Positions 6,573 to 16,426 of a stretch of 64,000 bases of DNA are shown here, one piece after another. Position 1 is the stretch's first letter. The number at the start of each line of letters is the position of its first letter. The notes beneath the pieces were generated by a model. That model made no database searches. It was not told the origin of the DNA and saw only the letters and a list, made by a program, of their open reading frames with translations. The DNA is from Polynucleobacter aenigmaticus (GTDB lineage: Bacteria > Pseudomonadota > Gammaproteobacteria > Burkholderiales > Burkholderiaceae). The stretch is taken from the NCBI RefSeq assembly GCF_002206635.1, contig NZ_NGUO01000004.1:158995-222994 (forward strand). Reading direction: 5' to 3'. Made by a program: the position numbers and the translations under genes.

Positions 6573-9482
6573 TTATGATGCCTTTGCTGCCTGTTGATGT
6601 GCCATCTGTAGCAGCTCAGCCAAATGCTTTACCTTGCGACCAGTCTCTTGCTCAATCTGCTCACGACAGCTAAAGCCATTGGTAAGAATGATAGTTTCTT
6701 GATCCGCGGATCGAATAGCCGGGAGCAGCACTAACTCTCCTACGGCTTTGGATAGCTCGACATGCTCAGGATTAAATCCAAATGAGCCCGCCATGCCACA
6801 ACAGCCACTATCAATGTAATCAGCCTTTGCTCCCAAAGCGCTAAGGAGTGCTACATCACCCTTGGTACCAAACAAAGATTTCTGATGACAATGGGAGTGG
6901 ACCAAGACATTACAGTCTAGGGGTGGCGGCACATAACCCTGCTCATGCAAAAAATCCCCCAGTAAATAGCTGCTAGATGACAACAACTTCGCCCTTGGAT
7001 CATGAGGGAAGAACTTTAGTAGCTCATCCTTAAATACCGACATACAGCCAGGCTCAAGACCAACCACTGCAATAGGTGAATCATCACCCGCACCAATCTG
7101 ATCGCCAATCGCGTCTAGAATTTTCTCCAGCTTTTGCTTGGCTAAATCAAGATAGCCGAAGTCATATAGAGGGCGTCCACAACACAATGGCGTTTTCGGT
7201 AAGGTTGCCTCAAATCCTGCGTGAGCGAGGACCTCTACAGCTGCATTCGCCACTTCGGGATGGAAGTGCTCGCAGAAAGTATCTACCCAAAGGATGACTT
7301 TTTTCTGCCCTACGCTTGCATTCGTGGATTGCTTGAATTGCTTCCGAAAGGATTGACTTGCAAACTTTGGCAAGCTGCGCTCTTGCGCAACACCGCCCAC
7401 CCATTTAGCAATGCTGGAGAGGACTGGTGTTTGCATTACGCCATTAATCAACCAAGAGAACTTACTAGCTAGCGGTGCCCAATCACCAATACGGCCCATA
7501 GTGAGGGCCTGACGAGGTCTGCTATTGGTCTCGTGATAGTGAGACAAGAACTCCGCCTTATAGGAAGCCATGTCGACATGCGCGGGGCAGTCGCTCTTAC
7601 AGCCCTTGCAGGAGAGGCAAGTATCAAGCGCCTCTTTAAGCTCGTTGCTTTCCCAGCCATCCTTAATCACTTCACCTTGTAGCATCTCCCAGAAGAGGCG
7701 TGAGCGGCCACGAGTTGAGAAGCGCTCTTCTTTGGTGGCTCGATAGCTTGGGCACATTGTGCCGACTTTTTCACTGCGGCACTTACCCATACCAACGCAA
7801 CGCTCAACTGCTCTTTGGAAACCATTGCCCTCTTGACTCAAGAAATTCAGACGCGTCTTGATATTGACAACTTTGTATTCTGGACCCATGCGCAAGTTTT
7901 CATCTACGCGATAAGGGTGAACTACCTTACCCGGATTGAGTTTGTTCTGCGGATCCCAAATACGCTTGAACTCATGCATCGCACCCATCAACTCTTCGCC
8001 AAACATAATAGGCAGAAATTCTGCTCTAGCTTGGCCATCTCCATGCTCACCAGTAAGTGATCCTCCAAACGCCACTACCAAGGTTGCGGCATCCCGAATG
8101 AAAGATCTAAATTTAGCAACGCCTTCTGCAGAGCGTAAATTAAAGGTAATACGCGCATGAATACAGCCGTCACCGAAGTGGCCGTAAAGTGAAGTTTCAT
8201 ACTCATAAGAATCCACTAGCGCCTGGAAGGCTCGCAGATACTCACCTAAGCGCGCCGGATCCACTGCCGCATCCTCCCAACCCACTACTGGATCAGGGGA
8301 ATTGGGGTCAATCGAAAGATGAGTAGCCGATGCGCCATTCTCACGAATCGACCAAATGCGCTTTTGCACCAAGGGATCTGGCACTAGCCAGGTTGAGGGC
8401 TGAGGCCCCTTAGTTCTTGCCTTGAAATACTGCTGCGCTTTTTCAGCCTGAGCTACTGCACCCTCCAGCGTGTCATCGCCAAACTCAACTACCACCCAAG
8501 CATTTCCAGGTGGCAATAGATCGATTTCCGCCTTAGCTAAATTACGCTGTTGTAAGCCTCGAATAATTTTGTAATCCAATCCTTCAATGGCAATTGGATT
8601 AAAGGACTGATATTCAGGCACAGCATCACCTGCCACATAAATATCCTCAAAACCCAAAACCAAGACAACGCGCTTAGCCGGACTCTTTACCAGTCGCACT
8701 TTGGCAGCGAGTGTCAGGGCACATGTCCCTTCAGTCCCGACTAAGGCCTTGGCAACGTTAAATCCATTCTCGGGTAAAAGCTGGTCTAGGTTATATCCAG
8801 AGACGCGGCGCTTGATATTCGGAAAGCGTGCACGAATCAGATCAGCATACCGATCACGTAAAGTCAGCAAGTCTTGATAGATCTGCCCCCTACGACCACC
8901 GGCAGCAATAATTTGCGCTAACTCTTGATCTGATGTCGGACCAACCCAGAAACGTTCGCCGTCATAAGTCAAAATCTCTAAAGCCTCGGTATTTTCAAGC
9001 GTCTTGCCTGCCATCACAGAATGGGCACCACAAGAGTTGTTGGCAACCATGCCCCCCAAAGTACAACGGCTATGCGTAGAAGGGTCAGGTGCAAAAGTTA
9101 AACCATGTAACTCAGCAGCATCACGCAAAGAATCGCAAATCACACCCGGCTCAACAAGGGCATTACCAGCAACGGGATCCAAAGCAAGAATGTGATTGCA
9201 GTACTTGGAGATATCAAACACGACCGCATTATTAACGGTTTGGCCATTCATGGAGGTGCCAGCACCCCGCATCAGAACGGGCGCTTTATTACGATGACAG
9301 ATCTCTATACCTTTTATAAATTCCTCGGTATTTTTTGGGGTGACAACCCCAATCGGAATTTGACGGTAATTAGAAGCCTCTGAAGCATACACCGCTTGAT
9401 GGGCCGTATCAAAATGAACGGAGCTCCCAAGAGCCGCAGTCAGCTCTACATTGAGCTGCTCCCACTGAGAAATACTACCCAT
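6573..9482 (-). CDS. FAD-linked and Fe-S oxidoreductase fusion (YdiJ/D-lactate dehydrogenase type)
   Basis: 969 residues in three parts. Residues about 40-260 form a PCMH-type FAD-binding domain (PVLMRGAGTSMNGQ, GGMVANNSCGAHS); about 260-540 is the FAD-linked oxidase C domain with the GHFGDGCIHARI and GEHGDGQARA motifs; then come two Cys clusters (CVGMGKC...CP and CLSCKGCKSDCP) for 4Fe-4S centres and a CCG domain pair (CCGRPLYDFG, CCGMAGSFG). The same architecture occurs in YdiJ, a D-2-hydroxyglutarate dehydrogenase, and in membrane-associated D-lactate oxidases. It would oxidise a D-2-hydroxy acid and pass electrons to the respiratory chain; the exact substrate is not decided by the sequence. 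Single gene. Confidence 0.88.
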   Translation of the reverse strand: MGSISQWEQLNVELTAALGSSVHFDTAHQAVYASEASNYRQIPIGVVTPKNTEEFIKGIEICHRNKAPVLMRGAGTSMNGQTVNNAVVFDISKYCNHILALDPVAGNALVEPGVICDSLRDAAELHGLTFAPDPSTHSRCTLGGMVANNSCGAHSVMAGKTLENTEALEILTYDGERFWVGPTSDQELAQIIAAGGRRGQIYQDLLTLRDRYADLIRARFPNIKRRVSGYNLDQLLPENGFNVAKALVGTEGTCALTLAAKVRLVKSPAKRVVLVLGFEDIYVAGDAVPEYQSFNPIAIEGLDYKIIRGLQQRNLAKAEIDLLPPGNAWVVVEFGDDTLEGAVAQAEKAQQYFKARTKGPQPSTWLVPDPLVQKRIWSIRENGASATHLSIDPNSPDPVVGWEDAAVDPARLGEYLRAFQALVDSYEYETSLYGHFGDGCIHARITFNLRSAEGVAKFRSFIRDAATLVVAFGGSLTGEHGDGQARAEFLPIMFGEELMGAMHEFKRIWDPQNKLNPGKVVHPYRVDENLRMGPEYKVVNIKTRLNFLSQEGNGFQRAVERCVGMGKCRSEKVGTMCPSYRATKEERFSTRGRSRLFWEMLQGEVIKDGWESNELKEALDTCLSCKGCKSDCPAHVDMASYKAEFLSHYHETNSRPRQALTMGRIGDWAPLASKFSWLINGVMQTPVLSSIAKWVGGVAQERSLPKFASQSFRKQFKQSTNASVGQKKVILWVDTFCEHFHPEVANAAVEVLAHAGFEATLPKTPLCCGRPLYDFGYLDLAKQKLEKILDAIGDQIGAGDDSPIAVVGLEPGCMSVFKDELLKFFPHDPRAKLLSSSSYLLGDFLHEQGYVPPPLDCNVLVHSHCHQKSLFGTKGDVALLSALGAKADYIDSGCCGMAGSFGFNPEHVELSKAVGELVLLPAIRSADQETIILTNGFSCREQIEQETGRKVKHLAELLQMAHQQAAKAS

Positions 9483-9594
9483 ATTTAATCCTTGTTAGAT
9501 GCAATCACCCTTTTCTGGGTACTGTACATTCTAACAATTTCTACTCATTTGTGATTCTTGGCGAATTGATCAAATATGGAGAATTTGCCCTAGC

Positions 9595-9918
9595 CTAAGG
9601 GGTGGACTTTGCAATGAAGAAGGCCTTTGGAACCTCGGTGCACCAAACCACGCCATCCCCAATTTGTCCTGTCTGGCAAATAGTCACAATCCGATCCATG
9701 AGTACTGGCGCAATCTCATCATTGCAAACAATTTCTATTTTTACTTTTGACGAGTAGTCAGTGAGTTCATCTTTAATATTTGATTTACCCGTCCGACTGG
9801 GGGCGCTGCACCCCTCAACCTTGGTCACAGTCATACCAGGAAATCCTGGGGTCTCAAGCAATGCCGTTCTGAGAGCGGCTAATTTATTTGGGCGAATGAC
9901 CGCCTTCACTTCCATCAT
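9595..9918 (-). CDS. PII-like signalling protein coupled to the RND pump
   Basis: 107 residues with the PII fold: first strand MMEVKAVIRPNKLAALRTAL, and the conserved B-loop TGQIGDGVVW near the C terminus. The T-loop region (EGCSAPSRTGKSNIKDELTDY) lacks the GlnB/GlnK sequence and the uridylylated Tyr context, so nitrogen signalling through GlnD is unlikely. Its ATG overlaps the RND pump stop as ATGA, a sign of translational coupling. PII-like proteins beside metal RND pumps are known but poorly understood; sensing of a metal or nucleotide is inferred from position only. Confidence 0.8.
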   Translation of the reverse strand: MMEVKAVIRPNKLAALRTALLETPGFPGMTVTKVEGCSAPSRTGKSNIKDELTDYSSKVKIEIVCNDEIAPVLMDRIVTICQTGQIGDGVVWCTEVPKAFFIAKSTP

Positions 9919-12900
9919 GCTTCCACCTCTTTATCTTCAAACCATCTATATAAGACGGGGAGTACCAGTAACGTTAATGCGGTCGATGTAATCAACCCGG
10001 AAATCACCACAGCAGCCAAAGGCCGAGTTACCTCAGAGCCAGGTCCACCAGAAAAAAGCATTGGCACCAAAGCTAACATCGCCACAGAGGCGGTCATCAT
10101 GACAGGTCTAAATCGGTGGCCACAACCGTGTAATAGCGCATCCTCCATAGAGTAACCATCCTCACGCAACTGCTTGATAAAGGAAATCAATACCACTCCA
10201 TTTAATACCGCAATTCCCCAAAGGTTAATAAAGCCAACTGCGGCAGGAACGGATAAGTACTCCCCAGTGATAAACAATCCAAACACTCCCCCAATCGAAG
10301 AAAAAGGAAGTACCAAGATAATTAATCCAGCCAAGCGCAGAGACTTGAAGAGCATAAAGAGCAGGAAATAAATTGCCAGAATAGTCAATGGAATAATGAC
10401 CATCAAACGCGCCATGGCCCGCTCCATATTTTCAAACTGCCCGCCCCACTCGAGGGTGTAACCCTGCGGCAACTCCACCTGCTTGGCAATCAGATTCTGC
10501 GCCTCTTGCACAAAGCCACCCAGATCTCGGCCGTCAACGTTGACGCCAACTACGAGTCGACGCTTGCCTGACTCTCTAGATATCTGCGCAGGGCCATCCA
10601 CTAGAGAGATTTCAGCTAAGTCACGCATTAATACTTGGGCGCCATCAGGGGAGTGCAGGATAATATTTTCAATTGCATCTACCTTGTCCCGATACGGAGT
10701 GGGGTAACGAAGAATTAAAGGGAATCGCCTCTCCCCCTCGTAAACAGTACTTGCTTGCTTACCGCCGATCGCTGTTTCAATCACCTCATTGACATCAGAA
10801 ACGTTAATTCCATAGCGCGCAATTGCATCACGATTGATATTAATATTTAGATAGTTTTGTCCCGAGGCTTGCTCAATTCGCAAGTCATTACTACCTTTTA
10901 TCTTGGTGAGGATTTGACTGATCTGCGCACCTAGCTTTTGTAGAGTAACGAGATCATCCCCAAAAATTTTGATTGCCACTTGAGAGCGCACACCAGAAAC
11001 CATTTCATCAACTCGCGCAGCAATTGGCTGTGAAATCGATAACTCAATACCTGGCAATGTTTTTAACTTATCCCGAATCTCTTGTGCAATTTCTTCCTGA
11101 CTCAGTTTGCGATCACCTATCGGCTTGAGCGTGACAATAGGATCAGATTCATTTGGCTGACCCGGATCAGCTGGGGACTCCCCCTTCCCTAAGCGAGATA
11201 CGGCCATCTGAACATCCGGAATAGTCATGATGCGTTTGATTGCCTCAAACTCTAACTTAATAGACTCATCCAATGAGATATTGGGGGCTCGCACAATCAC
11301 TGGTGTGATCGAGCCTTCCTGCATGACGGGAATAAATGCCTTACCTAACAGCACAAATCCCACTAAGCTAATTGCTAAAGCAATTAAGGACCGCTTCACT
11401 ACTAGTTTGGGATTATCCAGGCTCCACCGTAGCCAACGCTCATAAGGAGCGCGCATACTGGCTACCGCCTTGGTGTCATCTTCACTGCCGCCCTTAAGGA
11501 TGTATGAACACAACACTGGTGACAAGGTAAATGACAGAATCAGAGAGATCGTCAGCGCTATGGCAATGGTGATGGCCATTGGCGCGAACATCTTGCCCTC
11601 CATACCCTCAAGCGACAGGAGCGGCATGAAAACCAAAATAATGATGCCAACACCAAAGAGTACTGGCGTCCCAACCTCAGTAGCCGCCTCCAAAATAATC
11701 CGGTTCTTAGATTCTCCAGATTTCAATCGCTGACCCAATTTAGCAAAGGTGTTTTCAACCACCACTACCGATCCATCGACCATGATGCCAATCGCAATCG
11801 CAAGACCCCCGAGAGACATTAGGTTCGCAGAAATGCCATAACGGTTCATGACCAAGAAAGTTAGTAGTGGCGTGAGAATAAGTGTGGCGACTACGATAAG
11901 TGATGAACGAACATCACCTAAGAATAAAAACAGCAAGATGACGACGAGGATGACGCCCTCAATTAAGACCTTAGCCACGTTGAACATGGCAGCGTTAACC
12001 AGATCGGTGCGATCATAAAAAGGAACAATTTGTAATCCATCTGGCAATAACTTGCCCTCATTAATTTCAGCAACTTTGAGTTTGATGCGATTAACTACGT
12101 CCCGCGCATTACCACCACGAATCATCTGAATAATCCCTGCCACGCTCTCCGTATAACCATTCTTTATCGCAGCGCCTTGCCTCACCTCGCTACCGATAGT
12201 TACTTCTGCTACGTTCCTCACATATACCGGAATTCCCTTTACTTCTTTGAGAATAATTTTCCCAATATCCTCAGGCTTAGTAACTAAGCCCACTCCGCGA
12301 ATGAGATATCGCTCTGCATAGGTAGGCAGCTGTCCACCACCAGAGTTCGCATTATTTCTAGCAAGTGCTTCGTAGATATCTCGAAGGCTAACTTGATAGT
12401 GCCGTAATCTTTCTGGGTTAACAAGCACCTGATACTCGCGCGCATAACCGCCTTGCGTATTAATCTCGGCAATACCTGCAATCGATCGCAACATTGGACG
12501 AACAACCCAATCCTGAATCGTGCGGCGCTCCTCAAGCTCTTCAATCGTGAGCTGTCTATCGCCATCGGAAGGATGATCAAGTGTGTATTGGTAGATTTCA
12601 CCTAAACCTGTGGATGGAGGAGCCATCACAGGCGTGATGCCGACAGGCATTTTTGCAGCAACTTCAATCAATCGCTCCGTGACTAATTGACGAGCAAAAT
12701 ACAGGTCCGTCTTTTCAGTAAATACTAAAGTAATGACCGATAAGCCGTTGCGGTTCAGCGAGCGCATTTCAGTTAGGCCCGGCAATCCCGTCATCCCTAA
12801 TTCAATAGGGACTGTGACAAAACGCTCCACCTCTTCAGGGGAGCGGCCCGGCGCCTCGGATGCAATTTGCACCTGAACGTTGGTGACGTCCGGGAATGCG

Positions 12901-13010
12901 TCTACAGATAAGCGCTTGGTTGCCAGTAAGCCTGCAACAAAAAGGACGAGAGCAATAATGACAACGAGTAGTCGCTGCTGTAATGAAAGACGAACAATTT
13001 TCTCAATCAT
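9915..13010 (-). CDS. Heavy-metal efflux RND transporter, CzcA/CusA family
   Basis: 1031 residues, normal for HME-RND permeases, with the twelve-helix pattern: a TM1 helix at the N terminus, a large periplasmic loop, a TM2-6 block, and the pattern repeated. The TM4 signature reads AIAIGIMVDGSVVVVEN; it keeps the Asp and the Glu-Asn pair but lacks the DFG of the Co/Zn/Cd CzcA class, so the metal is better left open (Cu/Ag or another divalent cation). As inner-membrane proton/metal antiporter it would work with the adaptor and TolC-like proteins encoded upstream. The start follows the adaptor stop by 5 nt; the stop overlaps the PII-like gene. Confidence 0.92.
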   Translation of the reverse strand: MIEKIVRLSLQQRLLVVIIALVLFVAGLLATKRLSVDAFPDVTNVQVQIASEAPGRSPEEVERFVTVPIELGMTGLPGLTEMRSLNRNGLSVITLVFTEKTDLYFARQLVTERLIEVAAKMPVGITPVMAPPSTGLGEIYQYTLDHPSDGDRQLTIEELEERRTIQDWVVRPMLRSIAGIAEINTQGGYAREYQVLVNPERLRHYQVSLRDIYEALARNNANSGGGQLPTYAERYLIRGVGLVTKPEDIGKIILKEVKGIPVYVRNVAEVTIGSEVRQGAAIKNGYTESVAGIIQMIRGGNARDVVNRIKLKVAEINEGKLLPDGLQIVPFYDRTDLVNAAMFNVAKVLIEGVILVVILLFLFLGDVRSSLIVVATLILTPLLTFLVMNRYGISANLMSLGGLAIAIGIMVDGSVVVVENTFAKLGQRLKSGESKNRIILEAATEVGTPVLFGVGIIILVFMPLLSLEGMEGKMFAPMAITIAIALTISLILSFTLSPVLCSYILKGGSEDDTKAVASMRAPYERWLRWSLDNPKLVVKRSLIALAISLVGFVLLGKAFIPVMQEGSITPVIVRAPNISLDESIKLEFEAIKRIMTIPDVQMAVSRLGKGESPADPGQPNESDPIVTLKPIGDRKLSQEEIAQEIRDKLKTLPGIELSISQPIAARVDEMVSGVRSQVAIKIFGDDLVTLQKLGAQISQILTKIKGSNDLRIEQASGQNYLNININRDAIARYGINVSDVNEVIETAIGGKQASTVYEGERRFPLILRYPTPYRDKVDAIENIILHSPDGAQVLMRDLAEISLVDGPAQISRESGKRRLVVGVNVDGRDLGGFVQEAQNLIAKQVELPQGYTLEWGGQFENMERAMARLMVIIPLTILAIYFLLFMLFKSLRLAGLIILVLPFSSIGGVFGLFITGEYLSVPAAVGFINLWGIAVLNGVVLISFIKQLREDGYSMEDALLHGCGHRFRPVMMTASVAMLALVPMLFSGGPGSEVTRPLAAVVISGLITSTALTLLVLPVLYRWFEDKEVEA

Positions 13011-13015
13011 GAAAT

Positions 13016-14362
13016 CTATCCACCACTCAACTGCCGTTTACGCTCAGCGTTCAAATGAAATGCGCCATTCACAGCAATTTCTTGCCCCTCTTTGAGGCCA
13101 GAAATTACTGGGCGATAGCCCTTTCCTTCGGGGCCAAGCTTAACAACCACCATGCGATAAGTTTCATCATCCTCACGAATGAAAACATGATCATGATTAT
13201 CTTCACGAATCACTGCGCTAGTTGGAACTAGCAACCTTTCTGTAGGCTGGCTTTCAATCATCATTGTTGCCAACATGCCAGGCTTAATTAGTCCTTCTTT
13301 GTTTGGGACTTCCATACGCACTACTACTGTGCGAGTCTGTGGATTAACGATGGAGTCTACGTGCGCAACAACGCCTTCAATTTCCGTGTTTCTTAAGGCA
13401 GGGATAATCAAGGTCACTTTCTGACCCTTATGAATCAAATAGGCATTGCTCTCGGGTATCTCTGAAACAGCCCATAAAGAACCTAAGTCAGCCACCGTAA
13501 AGAGCGCATCAGCGGGCTGGACAACCTGTCCCTTATTAATTTTTCTCTCAACAATTTCACCAGGGATGGTGGCGATCACATTATTCGTGGATTCGATCAC
13601 GCCTGATTTTGCTAAACGATCAATGCTGGGTTGATCCATGCCTTGGACCTTAAGCTGATCATTAGCCGCGCGAAATTCCGCCTTTGCACTACTAGCTTCA
13701 GCTTCGCGCCGTTGCAACTCTGCTAAAGCAATCACATCCTCTTTGTACAAAATTCTTGCGCGATTAGCTGCTTGATCGGCTAACTGGCTAGCACTTTTCG
13801 CCTTCAAGAAAGATAGTTGAGATTGCGTTAATTCTGTAGAGATAATCTTCGCCAAAATATCGCCCTGCTTTACAACTTGTCCAGGAATAGCCAAAATTTC
13901 AGAAACGCGACCCGTTACATTTGCACCAATACGCGACAGAAAAAGTTCATTGAAATCAATTCGCCCAGAGGCGCGGAGCTCCTCAACAAAGGAGCGAGTA
14001 GTTACAGGTCCATCAGCGATCATGCTGCGTAGATCAGCATTGACAATCACCACATTGGGGTCCTGAACGGACTTAATGATTGGGCTACGATCAAATACAT
14101 TGAAGTAATTCAGGATTATTAAAAACAAGCAGAACCAGGGAAAGTAAAACAAGCCTTTTTGAGCCCATTGAGGACTCTTATCGTATCGAGACGCCACCGC
14201 TGGAATGTGAGCAGTAAACCATTCATGGGTGTAGTTGTATAAATCATTTTGGGTTTTAATGATGATGGCAATCGAAGCCCGCGCATGGACTTTTGCCATT
14301 GCCATATAGCGGGAGTACAACTCCTTGAATTTGCCTACTGCTGCCATGAACTCTTGTTTCAT
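13016..14362 (-). CDS. RND efflux periplasmic adaptor subunit (CzcB/CusB type)
   Basis: 448 residues from ATG 14362, which overlaps the TolC-family stop as ATGA; an ATG ten codons further upstream would give a 34-nt overlap and is less likely. One transmembrane anchor (GLFYFPWFCLFLIILNYFNVF) follows a cytoplasmic segment of about 65 residues, which is unusually long. Then come the lipoyl/barrel-sandwich part (GRVSEILAIPGQVVKQGD), an alpha hairpin, and beta-barrel domains ending in VISGLKEGQEIAVNGAFHL. It links the inner-membrane pump with the outer-membrane channel. It lacks the His-rich tip of some CzcB proteins. Confidence 0.9.
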   Translation of the reverse strand: MKQEFMAAVGKFKELYSRYMAMAKVHARASIAIIIKTQNDLYNYTHEWFTAHIPAVASRYDKSPQWAQKGLFYFPWFCLFLIILNYFNVFDRSPIIKSVQDPNVVIVNADLRSMIADGPVTTRSFVEELRASGRIDFNELFLSRIGANVTGRVSEILAIPGQVVKQGDILAKIISTELTQSQLSFLKAKSASQLADQAANRARILYKEDVIALAELQRREAEASSAKAEFRAANDQLKVQGMDQPSIDRLAKSGVIESTNNVIATIPGEIVERKINKGQVVQPADALFTVADLGSLWAVSEIPESNAYLIHKGQKVTLIIPALRNTEIEGVVAHVDSIVNPQTRTVVVRMEVPNKEGLIKPGMLATMMIESQPTERLLVPTSAVIREDNHDHVFIREDDETYRMVVVKLGPEGKGYRPVISGLKEGQEIAVNGAFHLNAERKRQLSGG

Positions 14363-15624
14363 TGCTTTCCACTCTCTATCTTTGCAATCCACTCTGGAGT
14401 TGCCCTTAAACGCTGTATCTCAGTAACGACTGAAGCCAAATCAAAGCGAGCCTTAATTAAATCGTTGCGAGCCACCCTAAATGTTCTTTGCGCATCCAAA
14501 TACTCAAGCATTCCTCGCTCACCGTAGCGGTAAGAAACTTCCGCAATGCGTCGCGCACTCGATGCCAACTGAACCACGTCTTGATCTAGAATTTTTACCT
14601 GATAACTTGTCATCTGATAAAGCTTATAGGCTGTTTCTAACTGCTGCTCGAGGCTTTGGGTTTGGGCATTCAGTTGATTTTTAGCTCTAGACGCATTTGC
14701 CTCTGCCTCAGCTATCTGACCACCCTTAAAGTCCCAAATGGGAATACTCACCACTAATCCATAAAGACGATCAGTAAAGTTCGGATCGTTGTATTGCTGA
14801 GCTTTGAATGAGAGACGCGGTAAGCGGGAATTTTGCTCAAAACTCAACTTGGATTCGGTAGCCTCAACCTCCGCCTTAGCTCTTTGTAACTCAGGACTCT
14901 GAGCTTGCAACTCGCTCAATAGAATTGGCAAGGGGGGTAGCACTTCTATTTTTGGATTCTGGGAGACCACCTCATAGTCAGCAGGTAGCTGATAGCCAAC
15001 CACCTGACGCAATTGACCTTTTGCCTGCTCAACTCTGAGTTTGCTCGATTCAGCATTAATCTGCGCATTCAGAAACTCAGTCTGTGCACGAATGAGTTCA
15101 AAGCGCGCGGTTTCACCAACCTCGTAACGAATTTGCATACGGTCACGAATTTGCTTTGTCAAACTCATATCTTCTTCGGCTGCTTTTAGCTCAGCCTCAC
15201 GTCGCATTAATTCATAAAATCGTTGTTGAACTTTAGAAATTAATTCAATCTCAAAGGCAATACGGCCAGCCTCTGCGGCACGTGAATTTGCTTCAGCGGC
15301 ATTTACTCGTGGGAAGCGCGTGTACGGCATATCCAGTGGTTGCGTTACAGACCACGATGAAACGTTACCCGTAGTGAGCGGTCCTGATGCGGATCTCTGT
15401 TGACCAGTATTCATTTCAAACTCAGGGTTTGGGATTGCACGTGCAGCGGAAAGCTGTCCCTTCACCGCCCTAGATTGATCTCTTGCCGCTAATACTTGTG
15501 GGCTGGCATCGAGTGCCAAAGTAATCAGCTCATTTACTGTTAGTGGCTTTTGACCCTGTGCACTTACCCCGCTTGCCAGCAAAGCGCAAACAAAGATCGG
15601 AAAAATGGTTTTCAAGCGATTCAT
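14359..15624 (-). CDS. TolC-family outer-membrane channel of the metal efflux system
   Basis: 421 residues from ATG 15624 (MNRLKTIFPIFVCALLASG), which begins a clear signal peptide cleaved after SAQ. Two outer-membrane efflux protein repeats with long coiled-coil helices follow, for example LTKQIRDRMQIRYEVGETAR and, in the second half, SYRYGERGMLEYLDAQRT. It is the first gene of the four-gene operon TolC-adaptor-RND-PII-like, all overlapping or nearly so. The frame is open another 90 codons upstream, but that extension does not look like protein and would bury the signal peptide. Confidence 0.9.
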   Translation of the reverse strand: MNRLKTIFPIFVCALLASGVSAQGQKPLTVNELITLALDASPQVLAARDQSRAVKGQLSAARAIPNPEFEMNTGQQRSASGPLTTGNVSSWSVTQPLDMPYTRFPRVNAAEANSRAAEAGRIAFEIELISKVQQRFYELMRREAELKAAEEDMSLTKQIRDRMQIRYEVGETARFELIRAQTEFLNAQINAESSKLRVEQAKGQLRQVVGYQLPADYEVVSQNPKIEVLPPLPILLSELQAQSPELQRAKAEVEATESKLSFEQNSRLPRLSFKAQQYNDPNFTDRLYGLVVSIPIWDFKGGQIAEAEANASRAKNQLNAQTQSLEQQLETAYKLYQMTSYQVKILDQDVVQLASSARRIAEVSYRYGERGMLEYLDAQRTFRVARNDLIKARFDLASVVTEIQRLRATPEWIAKIESGKQ

Positions 15625-15938
15625 TACAATAACTTTAGAGAATAACGAACAAATTTTATTATCTCGCGATACCAGTGCTAGAGCGTCTGAAAATCCCCAA
15701 ATCAGGGCTGAGAGCCCAGATTTGCTGGATTTGCACAAGGATTGGGGCAATAAATTCAAAATATAACCATTTATAAAAATTAAATGGTCTTGCCTTGATG
15801 TTGACTCACCCTTATACCGAGCCCAAAGGCCGAATTGACGATATAAGGGACTCAGAAGACTGAGCAGGCTACTCCCCATAGGTGGATAACTCATTAAAGC
15901 ATACTTATATTAAATAGACTTAATTACTAGTGAGTTAC
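15625..15938. other. Intergenic region upstream of the metal efflux operon
   Basis: 314 bp without a convincing gene. It contains a hairpin at 15699-15723 (AAATC-A-GGGCT, loop GAG, AGCCC-A-GATTT), which would lie in the 5' leader of the TolC operon transcript. I see no clear metal-regulator box. Confidence 0.5.
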
Positions 15939-16271
15939 TCATACATAGACATGCTTTGAAAATCGTCCATATTTCTGACTCTTACGAAATGCCTTCTGCA
16001 CCAGCTTATAGATTTTCTTAAGACACATCTCCAGAGCCATCCGCTGATCTCTAGCCGTCATGCTCACCTCGATTTGATGGTGATCAAATGTCTCCAAGCT
16101 AATCATGCAATTTTGATTGCAAGTAGTCCTCGACGACAAGACTGCAGAATACTGAATCTTGATTTTGCGCACCATCCAAAAAAGTCGCCTTAAGGAGAAC
16201 TTCACCCGATTCTCTGTGAAGACTTTTAATTCTGACTCAACTTCTTCTCTAGCACCCAAGATCACATTCAT
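15939..16271 (-). CDS. Possible HPF/RaiA-like ribosome-associated protein
   Basis: 110 residues from ATG 16271 (MNVILGAREEV), with GGAG 6 nt upstream. The pattern of a strand-rich first half followed by VSMTARDQRMALEMCLKKIYKLVQKAFRK resembles the beta-alpha-beta-beta-beta-alpha layout and basic last helix of the short HPF/RaiA hibernation factors, but identity is low and several Cys residues are unusual. If right, it would bind the 30S subunit under stress, which would fit the stress genes nearby. The alternative is an unrelated basic protein. Confidence 0.5.
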   Translation of the reverse strand: MNVILGAREEVESELKVFTENRVKFSLRRLFWMVRKIKIQYSAVLSSRTTCNQNCMISLETFDHHQIEVSMTARDQRMALEMCLKKIYKLVQKAFRKSQKYGRFSKHVYV

Positions 16272-16385
16272 TGACATCTCCTGTTTAAAATACAAGTTCA
16301 GAATAGATCACTCTTTATTCTCAATAAAGCAGAATTTAATTGACTTTAATTCAGTATTTATCTGAGTATTTTTGAGCAAAAAAAA

Positions 16386-16404
16386 TGCCCTCGAGAAGAG
16401 GGCA
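16386..16404 (-). terminator. Terminator of the TerC-Usp gene
   Basis: Stem TGCCCTC / GAGGGCA with a 5-nt loop; on the minus strand it is followed by a run of eight T. Confidence 0.8.
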
Positions 16405-16426
16405 AAAAGAGAACAGCTAGATAAAA

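Noticed and set aside
15625..15894. N-terminal extension of the TolC-family gene
   Set aside because: The frame is open, but it would put 90 non-homologous residues before a clear signal peptide.
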